In this document: in pieces, positions 32,175-43,392 of the stretch
How positions within the stretch are numbered: position 1 is the stretch's first letter
Layout of the letters: the number at the start of each line of letters is the position of its first letter
From: Alitta virens
Taxonomy: Eukaryota > Annelida > Polychaeta > Phyllodocida > Nereididae
Direction: 5' to 3'
NCBI GenBank assembly: GCA_932294295.1
Contig: OW028580.1
Span: 13,359,374 to 13,423,373, forward strand
Length of the DNA stretch: 64,000 bases
Notes under the pieces: model-generated
What the model saw: the letters and a program-made list of their open reading frames with translations, nothing else
What the model was told of the DNA's origin: nothing
Database searches by the model: none
Program-made: the position numbers and the translations under genes

Positions 32175-32737
32175 ATTTTCCATATGAAATCAACAAAAAA
32201 AAAAATACAAAAAATATAACAAAGTAGTTCACAGTGGTAGTCTGTAAGAGCTGGCTAATAAATAAATAAAAAACATTTATCATTGTTTGTAGAAATATTT
32301 CTTGATCTTGAACTACTGCATTTAGCTATAATTAGGCAGGTTTATGACATTATATCTGCTGTTTTTTTTATTTTGGAAATTTTCCATTTTTGATGTCTCA
32401 TTGTGACGTAGTGGCTCACAATTATTTTTTGCTGATTTATTTTTAATAAACTAAATGGTAGTTCTGTGAATTGCGTAGTGCCAATATCTTTATTTACTTT
32501 ACTGCAAAATGATTTTTCTGATTGTTGCTAATGTTGAGCATGTAAAGTCTTGTAAATATGCAGCGAATAAAACTGTTAATAAAAATATATATTACTTAGA
32601 CGAGGTGCAAAATTGTCTTGTTTGTAAGTGTTTTTTTGATGAATCTGAATTAAATGTCTATTTTACAGCTGATTTGTCATTGGAATCCAAGACTCTCATT
32701 AGTTAAGCAATCCCGCAGCCCAGACTATGTGATTTAA

Positions 32738-33228
32738 CCCTGACTCGTTCCCGTCTCAAGTTATGGAAACAGGTCAGGTTTGTGAATCAGTTGGCGACGT
32801 CACAATGTGCAGGAGCTAGATATCAACCAATCAGATCACAGAACTCGCCAGACCCAACCTGAGCGTTATTCACTCAGGGAACCAGAGAGATTTCACCCGG
32901 CGCTAAAACTAGGTCAGATACTGTTCCTGTTGAATTCAATGTAGTGGCGAAACAAATACGGTTGTCGAGCATTGATTGTCCATTTTGGGCTGAAATGGTT
33001 GATGGAAAAAGATACACAGTTGCTCCCCCACCCTGCCTCTTGTTCGGTCCGAAATCTGGCAGACCCTCAGGGCTGTCCTCTCTGGTTCCCTAAGTGAATA
33101 ATACTCAGGTTGGATTTGGCGAGTTCTGTGATCTGATTGGTTGATATCTAGCATTAACACATTGTGACGTCCCTTTCTGATTCACAGACTCGACCGGTCT
33201 CCTTTCTTGATACGGGAACAAGTCAGGG
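32738..33228. mobile_element. 491-bp inverted-repeat element (unit 1)
   Basis: Terminal inverted repeats of about 150 bp (roughly 90% identical) begin CCCTGACTCGTTCCCGT and, on the other strand, CCCTGACTTGTTCCCGT. Each arm carries GACGTCACAATGTG and CAACCAATCAGATCACAG, so CRE-like and CCAAT sites face each other. TTAA precedes the left end, as in piggyBac insertions, but does not follow the right end. No transposase is present. Confidence 0.85.
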
Positions 33229-33277
33229 GCGGTTGCGCTTCACTAAAAGCCTCCTAGTGGTGGAGGGTCTGCCCGCA

Positions 33278-33330
33278 GCCAATGAGAGTCCTGCATTCAC
33301 ATGACGTCCTCTGGAGTTATAAATCAAAGA
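33278..33330 (+). promoter_or_regulatory. CCAAT-CRE-TATA promoter-like module (unit 1)
   Basis: CCAAT at 33279-33283, TGACGTC at 33302-33308 and TATAAAT at 33318-33324 are spaced as in a core promoter, predicting a start near 33350. The block is conserved in all three units. No coding frame follows: the short ATG frame at 33371 is disrupted differently in each copy. If transcribed, the product may be noncoding or spliced to a distant exon. Confidence 0.5.
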
Positions 33331-33945
33331 TTATAGGTACAGTGTTATACGACAGCATTAACCAAGACTATGGTTAGACGGCTACAGTAACCTACTACTG
33401 ACTGGTGTCTATTTATTATATATATAATTTTTAAATGAAGTGAAAATATTCTGGTTATCTGATTTTAAGCGTTCTTGGAGTTGCGTGAACTGAGAACACG
33501 GGTACCTTCTGCACTGTAAATGATACTACAGTTAGAAAGAGCTTTCCATCATTATAATATTAGTGAATACGCACAACATCTCAATCAGCAGAACCTTCAG
33601 TAATTTTACAAAAGGCTTTGTCATCATTATAGCTTGTTGAAACGAATTCTATTAAACAAGAGATATTACTGAACACATTAACTGTCGTGGAGAGATCAGG
33701 AGGTGTTGGCGATTTGGTTCAATATTTCACACGAAGAGAAGATCTGAAGAAAATGCAAATGAGAACTAGAAGAGATTTCTTTGCCTAAAGGACAAGTTTT
33801 ATTGCACTGCAGGAATTGAGCTACTTATCTACATTTTACAGTCACAATCAACAAATTCTAACACTATGTGCACTTTGGTATCATTACATAATATGTACAT
33901 CACAGTAGTAATCATGGAAGTATAATGCCACCGTTCTGGTAAATT

Positions 33946-33975
33946 CCACTAGAGGGCAGTTAAGACTGCCTACTG
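33946..33975 (+). promoter_or_regulatory. CTCF-like motif, palindromic pair (unit 1)
   Basis: CCACTAGAGGGCAGT (33946-33960) matches all 15 positions of the CTCF core CCASYAGRKGGCRSY. Four bases later ACTGCCTACTGG is its partial reverse complement, making a close head-to-head pair. The motif is identical in units 2 and 3. Confidence 0.55.
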
Positions 33976-36018
33976 GTAGATGGAGCCACACTATACCAAC
34001 ATAGTTACTACTCATCATTGAAACTGAGTTATGCATCAAATCAAGCTGATAGTAAGATGGCCTGATTTGGAATGCTATCTGGTTGGTAGTTATAACTTGT
34101 GATAATAAATAAGGCCGTCATAATTGCATTTATCAAATGGAGATGAAAATATAATAATACAGCATAATGTATGTGCATTTTATCAAATAGAGAAGAAAAT
34201 ATAACACAGTATGATAGTATGTACCTTTAACAATGGTTATGGCCACTGTAATTTAAAGGGCTGACATTTTGTTAAAGTAACCATAGCAGGTTCATCACCT
34301 AAAGCCCAAAAAAATACAGTAAGCAAGATTTGCAAAACTTCTTCTGTACAAAGCAAAGCTCGATGCAACAAAACAATGGCGTTAATGTACATTACTCGAT
34401 TTTTAAGTGCACTGACCTACCACCTACAATTCTTGGTTCAACTATGCAGCTACACATACTAGTATTACTAATTAACTACACAAAGACAATTGACAAATCA
34501 AGTGCATAATTTAGACCTCATCAACTGACAAAGTCTAGACAGTAAATCATTCGAGTTACTGGTCAAAATACGAAGTTTTGGAGATTTTGTCTGATGAATA
34601 ACAGCATACCGGTAAAATTGCCAACATGAAAAATTAACTTGGTCAGGTAATCGTATCAATGTAGTTTGCCTAAAATACAAACTGTACTTGTCAATTCTTT
34701 ACATCACGAATACATTGGAACTCGGATTGTATAATCTTCTGTGTACCATTACGCACATAAATCACTCCTTTATTCCTATACAGTTATCACAGCATTGTCT
34801 ATACTAAACCTTGCTAGCTACACACAATTCTTCGCTCGGAAGATTTACATCGTATATGACCTAACATATTGGGCCCATGGTGATCAAAGGGGTTCCTATG
34901 ATGAGCTCCATCCAGCAGCCTTGGGTGAATGGCAAGCGTAACTCAGCTATATCTTGGATGTCTCTGTTCATCCAAGGCTATATAAGCTAATTGGCATATA
35001 CTTGTTCCATTTTAGATAACATATACAAACCTTCACCATGGGCAACCATTCTAGTATTATATGAACACATTTATAGTTGAACAATGTGTGTATAGACTAG
35101 TGCAGATAAGACATTATTAAGCCGTGATACAACTACTTTTACAGCAAATATCCACTAGATGATGCATGTTCATGGCTGGTCCTCCTACATGGTGCTATAA
35201 AATAGTCATTAACACTGTCTCCAAACTGCCCTCAGAAAGTGCTGAACTGCCACAAACTGCACTCATTCGCAGTAATACCACAATAACTCAACTTTGATGA
35301 ATTTATTAATATTTTTTATGACCTTTTAAACAAATCGAGATCAAGAATAAACCTACTCGTCTCAGAAAAATCATCTATGCTTAGATGGAACAGATTTATT
35401 TATCTATTTCAACATTGAATGCCTTTAGATTAATAACCTGAGCAAGAAATTACAATCCGGAAGCAAAAAGCAAAGCTGATCTTACACTTTTTGGGGAGCG
35501 TTAATGTGAAGTGAAGTTGAGGCCACATCTTACGCCAGCGCATTGCATGTGCTACTCACAAAGATTCACAAGGACAATGAACTAACTTCAACTAGTAGAG
35601 ACTGAACAGGAATAGTCATATAACCTAGTACATATTTACATTACAGTCCCATTTACTTTGCTCATTAGCTGCCCTTAACACTAAGCTTCTTTTTCCCCCA
35701 TTAAATGGTGTATGCACCATAATCCACCTTTTTAAGTCAGTGATTTGGACTGGTAAAACGTTACACTATCATTATAGGTGTGCAAGAGTGGGCACCTTAA
35801 AATTAAAAAATGTCATAATAAACAATTATAAAAAGCTCTTATGTTTCTCTTAACAAGCAATAACTAGGCCTATAGCTGCTCAAGGAATAAAGCTGCATCA
35901 CTGAAAAAGGGTTTGAAATATCTACGGAGGTTTGACATAAAAAGAGTGAGTACATCACTGATCTTATTCACCAAAATGTTAAGAAATTTCACAACAATCT
36001 CCTCTCGTTAGTCACTTT

Positions 36019-36116
36019 CCCAGATAGCATTCCAAATAGTATTGACGTCGGCGCCATGTCGGCGACGTCAAAACAATGCAGAAATGACGCTGGCCCGATT
36101 TGGAATGCCATCTGGG
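36019..36116. mobile_element. 98-bp CpG-rich MITE (unit 1)
   Basis: Terminal repeats are CCCAGATAGCATTCCAAAT and its complement ATTTGGAATGCCATCTGGG, with one mismatch, flanked on both sides by TTT (a possible 3-bp target duplication, as in PIF/Harbinger elements). The interior has two facing CRE cores (TGACGTCGG and CGACGTCA). A lone end (GATTTGGAATGCTATCTGG) lies at about 34063. Confidence 0.8.
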
Positions 36117-36984
36117 TTTCTTTTTAATTTTGTACCATTAATAAGCTTTACGCAATGGTCACTTCAGCTGACCATCAACACAGTTATAATAAACTGAAAG
36201 AAAGCAGCTGTTATTGTTAAAATTTGAATTTATCAGGGATGTACTCTCTTTTGTAACATACTGTATTTTCTCTATATTCATCATTCTACGACATATCACA
36301 GCTAAAGGAATCTGATATTAATGACTGCGAAACTGCGGTGATCCCTTTCTTGTATATTTTAACAAGTAATGAGTTACTGTATGTATGGTGCACACCATGA
36401 GCTACACTGTCCAGAGCATTGTTCTACACCACTTTCCAAAAATATGACCACTTTGACAGAAGTGTATTTGGTCGAGTAGCCTTATATTTTTGGAAGGTGA
36501 TGTATAAAATTCTCTGGTTCTGTAATTTGAAACTAAACTAAAAAATATATGCTACCAAAAGTCATATCCTCATGGCATTTCTGCACTTGAAATATTAATA
36601 TAAATTTCACTTTATTTAACCTAATTAAACTCATCTCCATAACTTTCAAAGACTGCATATTAGTTCCTCTAATTGCAACTGTCAAGATGAGTTGGGTAAT
36701 TGTGAAATTGCGTCATCACTTCATGCCACAATTATGGATTTATTTGATTTATCACATCTTGGAATGCAATTGGAATAGCTACAATAGGCAAGATAACTAT
36801 GTTCGCAGAAATTATCAAATCAATCAGAAGTGCTGAACTTCATAATAGTTCATTAAATTAAAGACAATCCACATTCCGTTTTGGAAACTTGAAAACTAAA
36901 ATATGAAACTGAAAAAGCTTCAGGGCTAAGATGAAGTAGGAAACAGCAGATATACAGCTCAAAGCGCTTACAACTGAATTCATA

Positions 36985-37090
36985 GACTAAACTCCAGAGG
37001 CTTTCGTGTGAATCCAGCCCTCTCATTGGCTGAAGGATTGCTTCAACCAATAGGAGTTCAGGATTCACATGACGTCATCTGGAGACTGAT
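36985..37090. promoter_or_regulatory. Palindromic CCAAT-CRE module (unit 1)
   Basis: Two copies of the module at 33278 face each other here. The left arm reads CTCCAGAGG, GTGTGAATCC, then ATTGGCTGAAG. The right arm reads CTTCAACCAATAGG, then GGATTCACATGACGTCATC. The full CRE TGACGTCA lies only in the right arm, with 18 bp between it and CCAAT. This could be a bidirectional promoter or a small foldback. Confidence 0.5.
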
Positions 37091-37439
37091 TTCGAAGTCT
37101 ATTACATCCGTTGTAAGTTATGTTCACCTTATCGAAAAAGCAAAAATATTATTACTAAAAAGATAGCACCCTTATTGCAGAGGAATATTTTCTTCGTTAT
37201 ATTTGCCTGATATTGCTTCTGTCCATTTTCTGCTGATCCATATTTTGTATCAAAACACAACAACTGGACATTTCTTTTGGTTAACGTTTACACGATTGAA
37301 GGATCACCTCCAGTACGATGTACAAGGCGTCAAGCGGTAAAAAAATGTAATGCCAAAACAAGTAAATCCATGCTATCTATGGACAAACACATTGCATGCG
37401 ATACCGAAGACAGAAAATAAAAGTAAACTAATTTTAAAT

Positions 37440-39760
37440 ATGAACTATTTTATTTTACTCTTTTGACTCACAAAATGACTTCTGACACACAAATAAGACA
37501 GACATTACAAAAAAGAAAAACAATGATCTGACAGAAACAGAATATTTAAACAGTTCAAAACAAAAAATATATAACGAAACAGGATTACGTTCAAGATACA
37601 ATAAAAGACAGCGTATAAGCAATAATAGTTATGGCCGCAAGTTATGCTGTTGAAATGACACTCGTTTCAAATAAATACGCAAGTCTAAATCAACCAAGAA
37701 CAAATAATAATATACAGTACCCAACAAAAGTGGATTCATTTCTGATCAGTACCACATAATCTTTCATTTCACAACCTTTCAGTCACCCTTTTTTTTCCAT
37801 TGTGCTTTAACTGGTTTTAGGAGATTTTTTGCTTTGGGCTGCCTATACACACAACTATTTAACATTGAAAATAATATAATACTGAAAATACAGGCAGTGT
37901 AGTAGTACAGTGCGATTAAACATACCCACTTTTGTCAGATACTGCATGACCTTTGCATCATTATTTGTTAATTACAAGTGGTATCAAGCCAACACATTTA
38001 AAAAAGATGTCCTGCTCATGCTTGAATAAATACGTTAAATTTGTCCAAAATCAGACCGACTGGAAATTCCGCTAATTATAACCGATTATTAAATAAACTG
38101 TTCAATGATTTCCTATATTTAATTAATTGACGACAACAACAATAACAGGGTATTTGATTAAGTATTTGGTATGATACTAGCGATAAACCCTGTGAGACAT
38201 CACATCGCAAAAGCTCCGGTTATATAGTCCAAATAATTCTGTGTAATATTACAAGATATGAATTACCTACAGGTAGTATACATCACTACACATACACCCG
38301 AAATGCCAAGAACTCATGTAACTAAATAAAAACTGAAAATTGTGACACAATTGGATTGAAAATTATCATAATACATTCTCCATGAGATGCGACAAATCTA
38401 TAGGAGGTTTATATCGCTTCAATTTTACCCCGCAGTAAACCCCAACTACTTCAACGCTTCCTTCCCCACCTTGACAAAACTTGTCTTATTTTCTGATTAA
38501 ATAAATCTGCTTTCATTCTGCACACTTAAACATATCAGCAACTTCAAGACAGAATCACAATTCACAATCTCTGGTTTGTAATTAGCGCATTCAGACACCA
38601 GGTGGCACCAATGCAAAACAACCTGTGCGCCACCTTGTGAAATTGTTAAACGTGACTGGAGCAAACATTATCGTGGAATTATCTATAGTATTAATAAAAT
38701 ATCTACACCTTCGACAATCGAGATCACATCATCACATGTTCAATTTTCAAGTTTGAACAATCCTCCATTGGTGAGAATTTTTACATATTTTTTTTCAAAA
38801 ATTCTCAATCCGTACTCAAAGAAGGAAACACTCAGTGCGGTGTAAAAATAACTTAGTGTGGTCACTCTCCAAAACACAAACAAAATCACTCAATATACAG
38901 GTATTTACAAACATACTCTCCAAGATTCATTTTACAATGTTCAATGGAATTCATAATATAGCACAAACTTTATATATATGATGGCTATTTTATCCAGAAG
39001 AAGGCTCTGTCTGCAATGGCGCTAATTTAAATATTCCCGATCATTGTATTCAGTGATGACACACATTTGATGATGTCATAATGATAACATCATACATTTG
39101 ATGATATCAAACAATGACAGGGTATAATAGCTAACAGCCCTCTACAGGTCTTAAAATCAACAACCTCACATTTTCAATTAATTGAATCAAAAACAATATC
39201 ATTAACATCGTTTTGAAACACAAGTTTTCCTTTCAGAGTAATCCAATATAATCCAGCAATCATACCCAGAATCATACAATCAAAATGTACCTCCCATTCT
39301 AAGTAAGATATAAAAATTTGTCACATGGTTACTTGATTGAATTTGACGGTTTTTTTTCTTTAAGCGCATCAAACAAGACATTGTAAGCGTAAAACTTCAA
39401 GTCTAAATGTAGCTGCTACACTAAATATGTTGCAATTATTTTCCTTTTCTTTGTAAATTCTTTTTTTTTTTTTGTTTTTTTGCACAAATAAAAAAAAAGA
39501 GTCTTAGTCTACTATTTTTTAACTCAGCTGGTATGCAAACTTTAAAATCCTAAATTAATGGGATTTTATGTAATATCAATGATAATCTCAGCTTTTAAAA
39601 TTTTCAAACAATATCAAATCAATAATTCTATGTGACAAACATAATAATTTGCAATATCATTGACATTATCTCTGGAATAGTACATAGCTATAATAACCTA
39701 TTATGTTGTATAATTGGGCAACAAAACATGTTATAAATGCAGATAGCCAGTAATTTAATT
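37440..39760 (-). other. Well-conserved noncoding block, possible minus-strand 3' UTR
   Basis: The block starts with TATTTTATTTTAC, a minus-strand AATAAAATA polyadenylation-like signal. It is very similar in the three units, with only scattered differences. There are no useful open frames. It includes poly-T/A tracts near 39460-39495 and the convergent CTCF-like pair at 38595-38640. A long 3' UTR or noncoding transcript would fit, but nothing proves it. Confidence 0.25.
38595..38640. promoter_or_regulatory. Convergent CTCF-like motif pair (unit 1)
   Basis: ACACCAGGTGGCACC (38595-38609, +) matches 14 of 15 core positions. On the minus strand TCACAAGGTGGCGCA (38626-38640) contains AGGTGGCGC, the core of the Drosophila CTCF site. 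The two face each other across 16 bp. Confidence 0.5.
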
Positions 39761-40951
39761 AAAAACGCTTTAAAGGAATTCTTCAGATATCTGCGGAAAC
39801 TGAAAACCTGCCATATACTCTCCCCCAAAAAGACTTATGGTCCCTCTCTCGCCCTTTCATTTGTGTGAAATACTCAAATTTCAACTTGTGTTGCCAACAA
39901 GTGCACACAGCTTCCAAGAACTAAATGTCCATGGAGTGGATGCATTCCACCTATACAAATGTATATTTTCTTCATATTTCATCCCCCCTAGACAAATTGC
40001 AAAGTTTCGCCACTGTTAAAAGATGCCAGTGTGTTAAAGCAACCGATATTTTCTGCAAAAGACACGTGATATAACTGTGTTTATGGTCAGCTGGTGTGAA
40101 CATTGTCTAAAGCTGGTCAATGCAGAAAGGTTAAAAAGAAAGTGAATGAATGTAGCTCTGGAAATTACTCAATATTTCAATCCGAATACAATCCTAAGCC
40201 GTTTAATCAGAAAAGTCAAATGTTATTGTCTGCCAATACCAACTCATTTTCTATTTCTTGTAGCATGAAAACTGATGATTTTTGGTAATGAATGACATGT
40301 TCAATGTAAAAGTAACAGAAACCTTACAAGTAGGACTAGCTTTAAGCTTGAGGTTACCTTAATTATGAGGTAATTTGCTTAAATTTAAATAGTCTGGAGT
40401 TGTACAATTGTACATTTATATTAATTATAAGCTTTCATAAGCACTTAAATTGCCCAAAAAGAAGAATTACAATTTATTTTTACTTCATTATTAGCTAAAC
40501 TCAATTTGTGGATCAAACTATTTTTTTCTGTCTCTTCTGTCTTTAGATAGTGAAATGACAGTCTATTCAAATTACATTGCATGTATTTATAATAACGCCC
40601 AGGCTTTTGAAGTCCGTTGTCAGATTATGACAGTTATTAGTTTTTATAATTTCACAAAAAACTTAACATGCTTTTGATAATCAGGAACAATGAAAAAATT
40701 CAACTTTCCTTTGATGGGGCTTCCATTTCCGCTGACAGTCAGTGCTTAAATTTGACAATTTCCATGATGCAATAGCTGACAAAATAAGTCAAATATTTAG
40801 GGTAATATAAAAAAATATGCTTGCATTAATTTCCTAATGCGTTTTATAACAGCATATATCAGAGTTGACATGTTAAAAGTGTGTATCAGAAAGTCACACT
40901 TAGGGAAATGATTTGGTGGTGGTGGTGCAACTTCTGAAGACTTCACTGTGC

Positions 40952-41722
40952 ATGACCATGATGGGCTTTTGTGACTCACAAATAGCATCAAACTATGGCT
41001 ATAGCTTTTTATTCACAGGGTGAGGAAAAATAAGTCAGCCTTGCCAGTTTATGGCCCACCTTAAAGCCTGTTCATCTCCATGAGTAATCCTTCAGGTTTT
41101 CAGAAACATGTGTCATCAATGACTCATTATTACCAATAACAACAGCATGAATGGAAAGCCTCTATTCTAGCAGAAGTCGCTTTGATACACTTGTCACTGT
41201 GGCCTGCTTTGTATGATATCCATAAAAACAGTCATTTGTCAAAACTGGGATTATATCTTTATATCAAAACTGGGATCATATCTTTATATCAAAACTGGGA
41301 TTATGTGTGGTCGAATTGGTCAGTCCCTTTAAGCTATGCTAAGGTGAAACTTAGATATTTACAGATGGTTTTTTATTTACTTATTTACCTATTTCGATTT
41401 TTAGTAAATTATAATTTTTCTTAGCTCATTTATTTAGTTCACTCATTTATGTGTACCTTTTATTTTTAATTTCTTCATAATATTATATTTCGAAACTTAT
41501 TCCATGAATCTAAACTCAACATAATATATGAGGTTAGCTCTTTCCGATTGTTTTGCTATATTTCCTGGCTTTGTCTCAATGTGATATCCTGTTGTCTGTT
41601 TCAGGTGTACAGGTCCATCAATTAATGCTGATTCCTGTGAGCGTCTGCAGACCATTAACACACTTTGCAGCAGGAAACCATTGCACCCAAGTCTGAGCTC
41701 TGATTCCGTTCATGAGATTTGA
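40952..41722 (+). CDS. Candidate two-exon gene in unit 2, 61 codons
   Basis: The exons are 40952-41019 and 41605-41722. Splice sites, phase and reading frame are as in unit 1, and exon 2 is identical. A Tyr-to-Asp change lies just upstream of the ATG and so would be in the 5' UTR in this model. The intron VNTR has three repeats (41241-41303). Confidence 0.33.
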
Positions 41723-42154
41723 ATTTTCCATATGAAATCAACAAAAAAAAAAATACAAAAAATATAACAAAGTAGTTCACAGTGGTAGTCTGTTAGAGCT
41801 GGCTAATAAAAATGATGTCTCATTGTGACGTAGTGGCTTTATTTTTTGCTGATTTAATTTTAATAAACTAAATGGTAGTTCTGTGAATTGCGTAGTGCCA
41901 ATATCTTTATTTACTTTACTGCAAAATGATTTTTCTGATTGTTGCTAACGTTGAGCATGTAAAGTCTTGTAAATATGCAGCGAATAAAACTGTTAATAAA
42001 AATATATATTACTTAGACGAGGTGCAAAATTGTCTTGTTTGTAAGTGTTTTTTTGATGAATCTGAATTAAATGTCTATTTTACAGCTGATTTGTCATTGG
42101 AATCCACGACTCCCATTAGTCAAGCAATCCCGCAGCCCAGACTATGTGATTTAA

Positions 42155-42645
42155 CCCTGACTCGTTCCCGTCTCAAGTTATGGAAACAGGTCAGGTTTGT
42201 GAATCAGTTAGCGACGTCACAATGTGCAGGAGCTAGATATCAACCAATCAGATCACAGAACTCGCCAGACCCAACCTGAGCGTTATTCACTCAGGGAACC
42301 AGAGAGATTTCACCCGGCGCTAAAACTAGGTCAGATACTGTTCCTGTTGAATTCAATGTAGTGGCGAAACAAATACGGTTATTGAGCATTGATTGTCCAT
42401 TTTGGGCTGAAATGGTTGATGGAAAAAGATACACAGTTGCTCCCCCACCCTGCCTCTTGTTCGGTCCGAAATCTGGCAGACCCTCAGGGCTGTCCTCTCT
42501 GGTTCCCTAAGTGAATAATACTCAGGTTGGATTTGGCGAGTTCTGTGATCTGATTGGTTGATATCTAGCATTAACATATTGTGACGTCCCTTTCTGATTC
42601 ACAGACTCGACCGGTCTCCTTTCTTGATACGGGAACAAGTCAGGG
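42155..42645. mobile_element. 491-bp inverted-repeat element (unit 2)
   Basis: Same ends and same length as in unit 1, so it was present before the unit was duplicated. One TIR arm shows ATTAACATATTG in place of ATTAACACATTG. Confidence 0.85.
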
Positions 42646-42696
42646 GCGGTTGCGCTTCACTAAAAGCCTCCAAGTGGTGGAGGGTCTGCCCGCAGC

Positions 42697-42745
42697 CAAT
42701 GAGAGTCCTGCATTCACATGACGTCCTCTGGACTTATAAATCAAA
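42697..42745 (+). promoter_or_regulatory. CCAAT-CRE-TATA promoter-like module (unit 2)
   Basis: CCAAT, TGACGTC and TATAAAT (42735-42741) are all intact. The only change is GGAG to GGAC just before the TATA box. Confidence 0.5.
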
Positions 42746-43362
42746 GATTATAGGTACAGTGTTATACGACAGCATTAACCAAGACTATGGTTGGACGGCT
42801 ACAGTAACCTACTACTGACCGGTGTCTATTTATTATATATATAATTTTTAAATGAAGTGAAAATATTCTGGTTATCTGATTTTAAGCGTTCTTGGAGTTG
42901 CGTGAACTGAGAACACGGGTACCTTCTGCACTGTAAATGATACTACAGTTAGAAAGAGCTTTCCATCATTATAATATTAGTGAATACGCACAACATCTCA
43001 ATCAGCAGAACCTTCAGTAATTTTACAAAAGGCTTTGTCATCATTATAGCTTGTTGAAACGAATTCTATTAAACAAGAGATATTACTGAACACATTAACT
43101 GTCGTGGAGAGATCAGGAGGTGTTGGCGATTTGGTTCAATATTTCACACGAAGAGAAGATCTGAAGAAAATGCAAATGAGAACTAGAAGAGATTTCTTTG
43201 CCTAAAGGACAAGTTTTATTGCACTGCAGGAATTGAGCTACTTATCTACATTTTTCAGTCACAATCAACAAATTCTAACACTATGTGCACTTTGGTATCA
43301 TTACATAATATGTACATCACAGTAGTAATCATGGAAGTATAATGCCACCGTTCTGGTAAATT

Positions 43363-43392
43363 CCACTAGAGGGCAGTTAAGACTGCCTACTG
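43363..43392 (+). promoter_or_regulatory. CTCF-like motif pair (unit 2)
   Basis: CCACTAGAGGGCAGT (43363-43377) and the following ACTGCCTACTGG are identical to unit 1. Confidence 0.55.

Larger units (their letters stand above)
30186..39760 (+). repeat. 9.55-kb tandem unit, copy 1
   Basis: This is a 9575-bp unit beginning AAAAACGCTTTAAAGG and ending CAGTAATTTAATT. It is followed directly, in the same orientation, by copies 2 and 3. The left flank (CTTTGACC) shares no homology with the unit end, and no terminal repeats or target duplication are present. Compared with the other copies it lacks small blocks near 36535-36565 and 36850. It contains the candidate 61-codon gene, VNTR, TIR element, promoter-like modules and CTCF-like motifs listed below. 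The remainder (for example 34.1-36.0 and 37.1-39.7 kb) is AT-rich with no recognised gene. Confidence 0.97.

Noticed and set aside
34498..34680. 60-codon minus-strand frame identical in units 1 and 2
   Set aside because: Unit 3 has a one-base insertion (GAATAAACAGC) that breaks it, and the surrounding noncoding DNA is equally conserved. There is no known domain.
36853..37068. 71-codon minus-strand frame in each unit
   Set aside because: Differences between copies are mostly amino-acid changing (Glu/Lys twice, Phe/Ser, Leu/His), and part of it overlaps the palindromic CCAAT-CRE module.
41926..42279. 117-codon open frame in unit 2 as a gene
   Set aside because: The same position in unit 1 stops at 65 codons (TTAGTTAAG) and unit 3 has frame-shifting indels. 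The extension also runs through the arm of the 491-bp inverted-repeat element. Chance frame.
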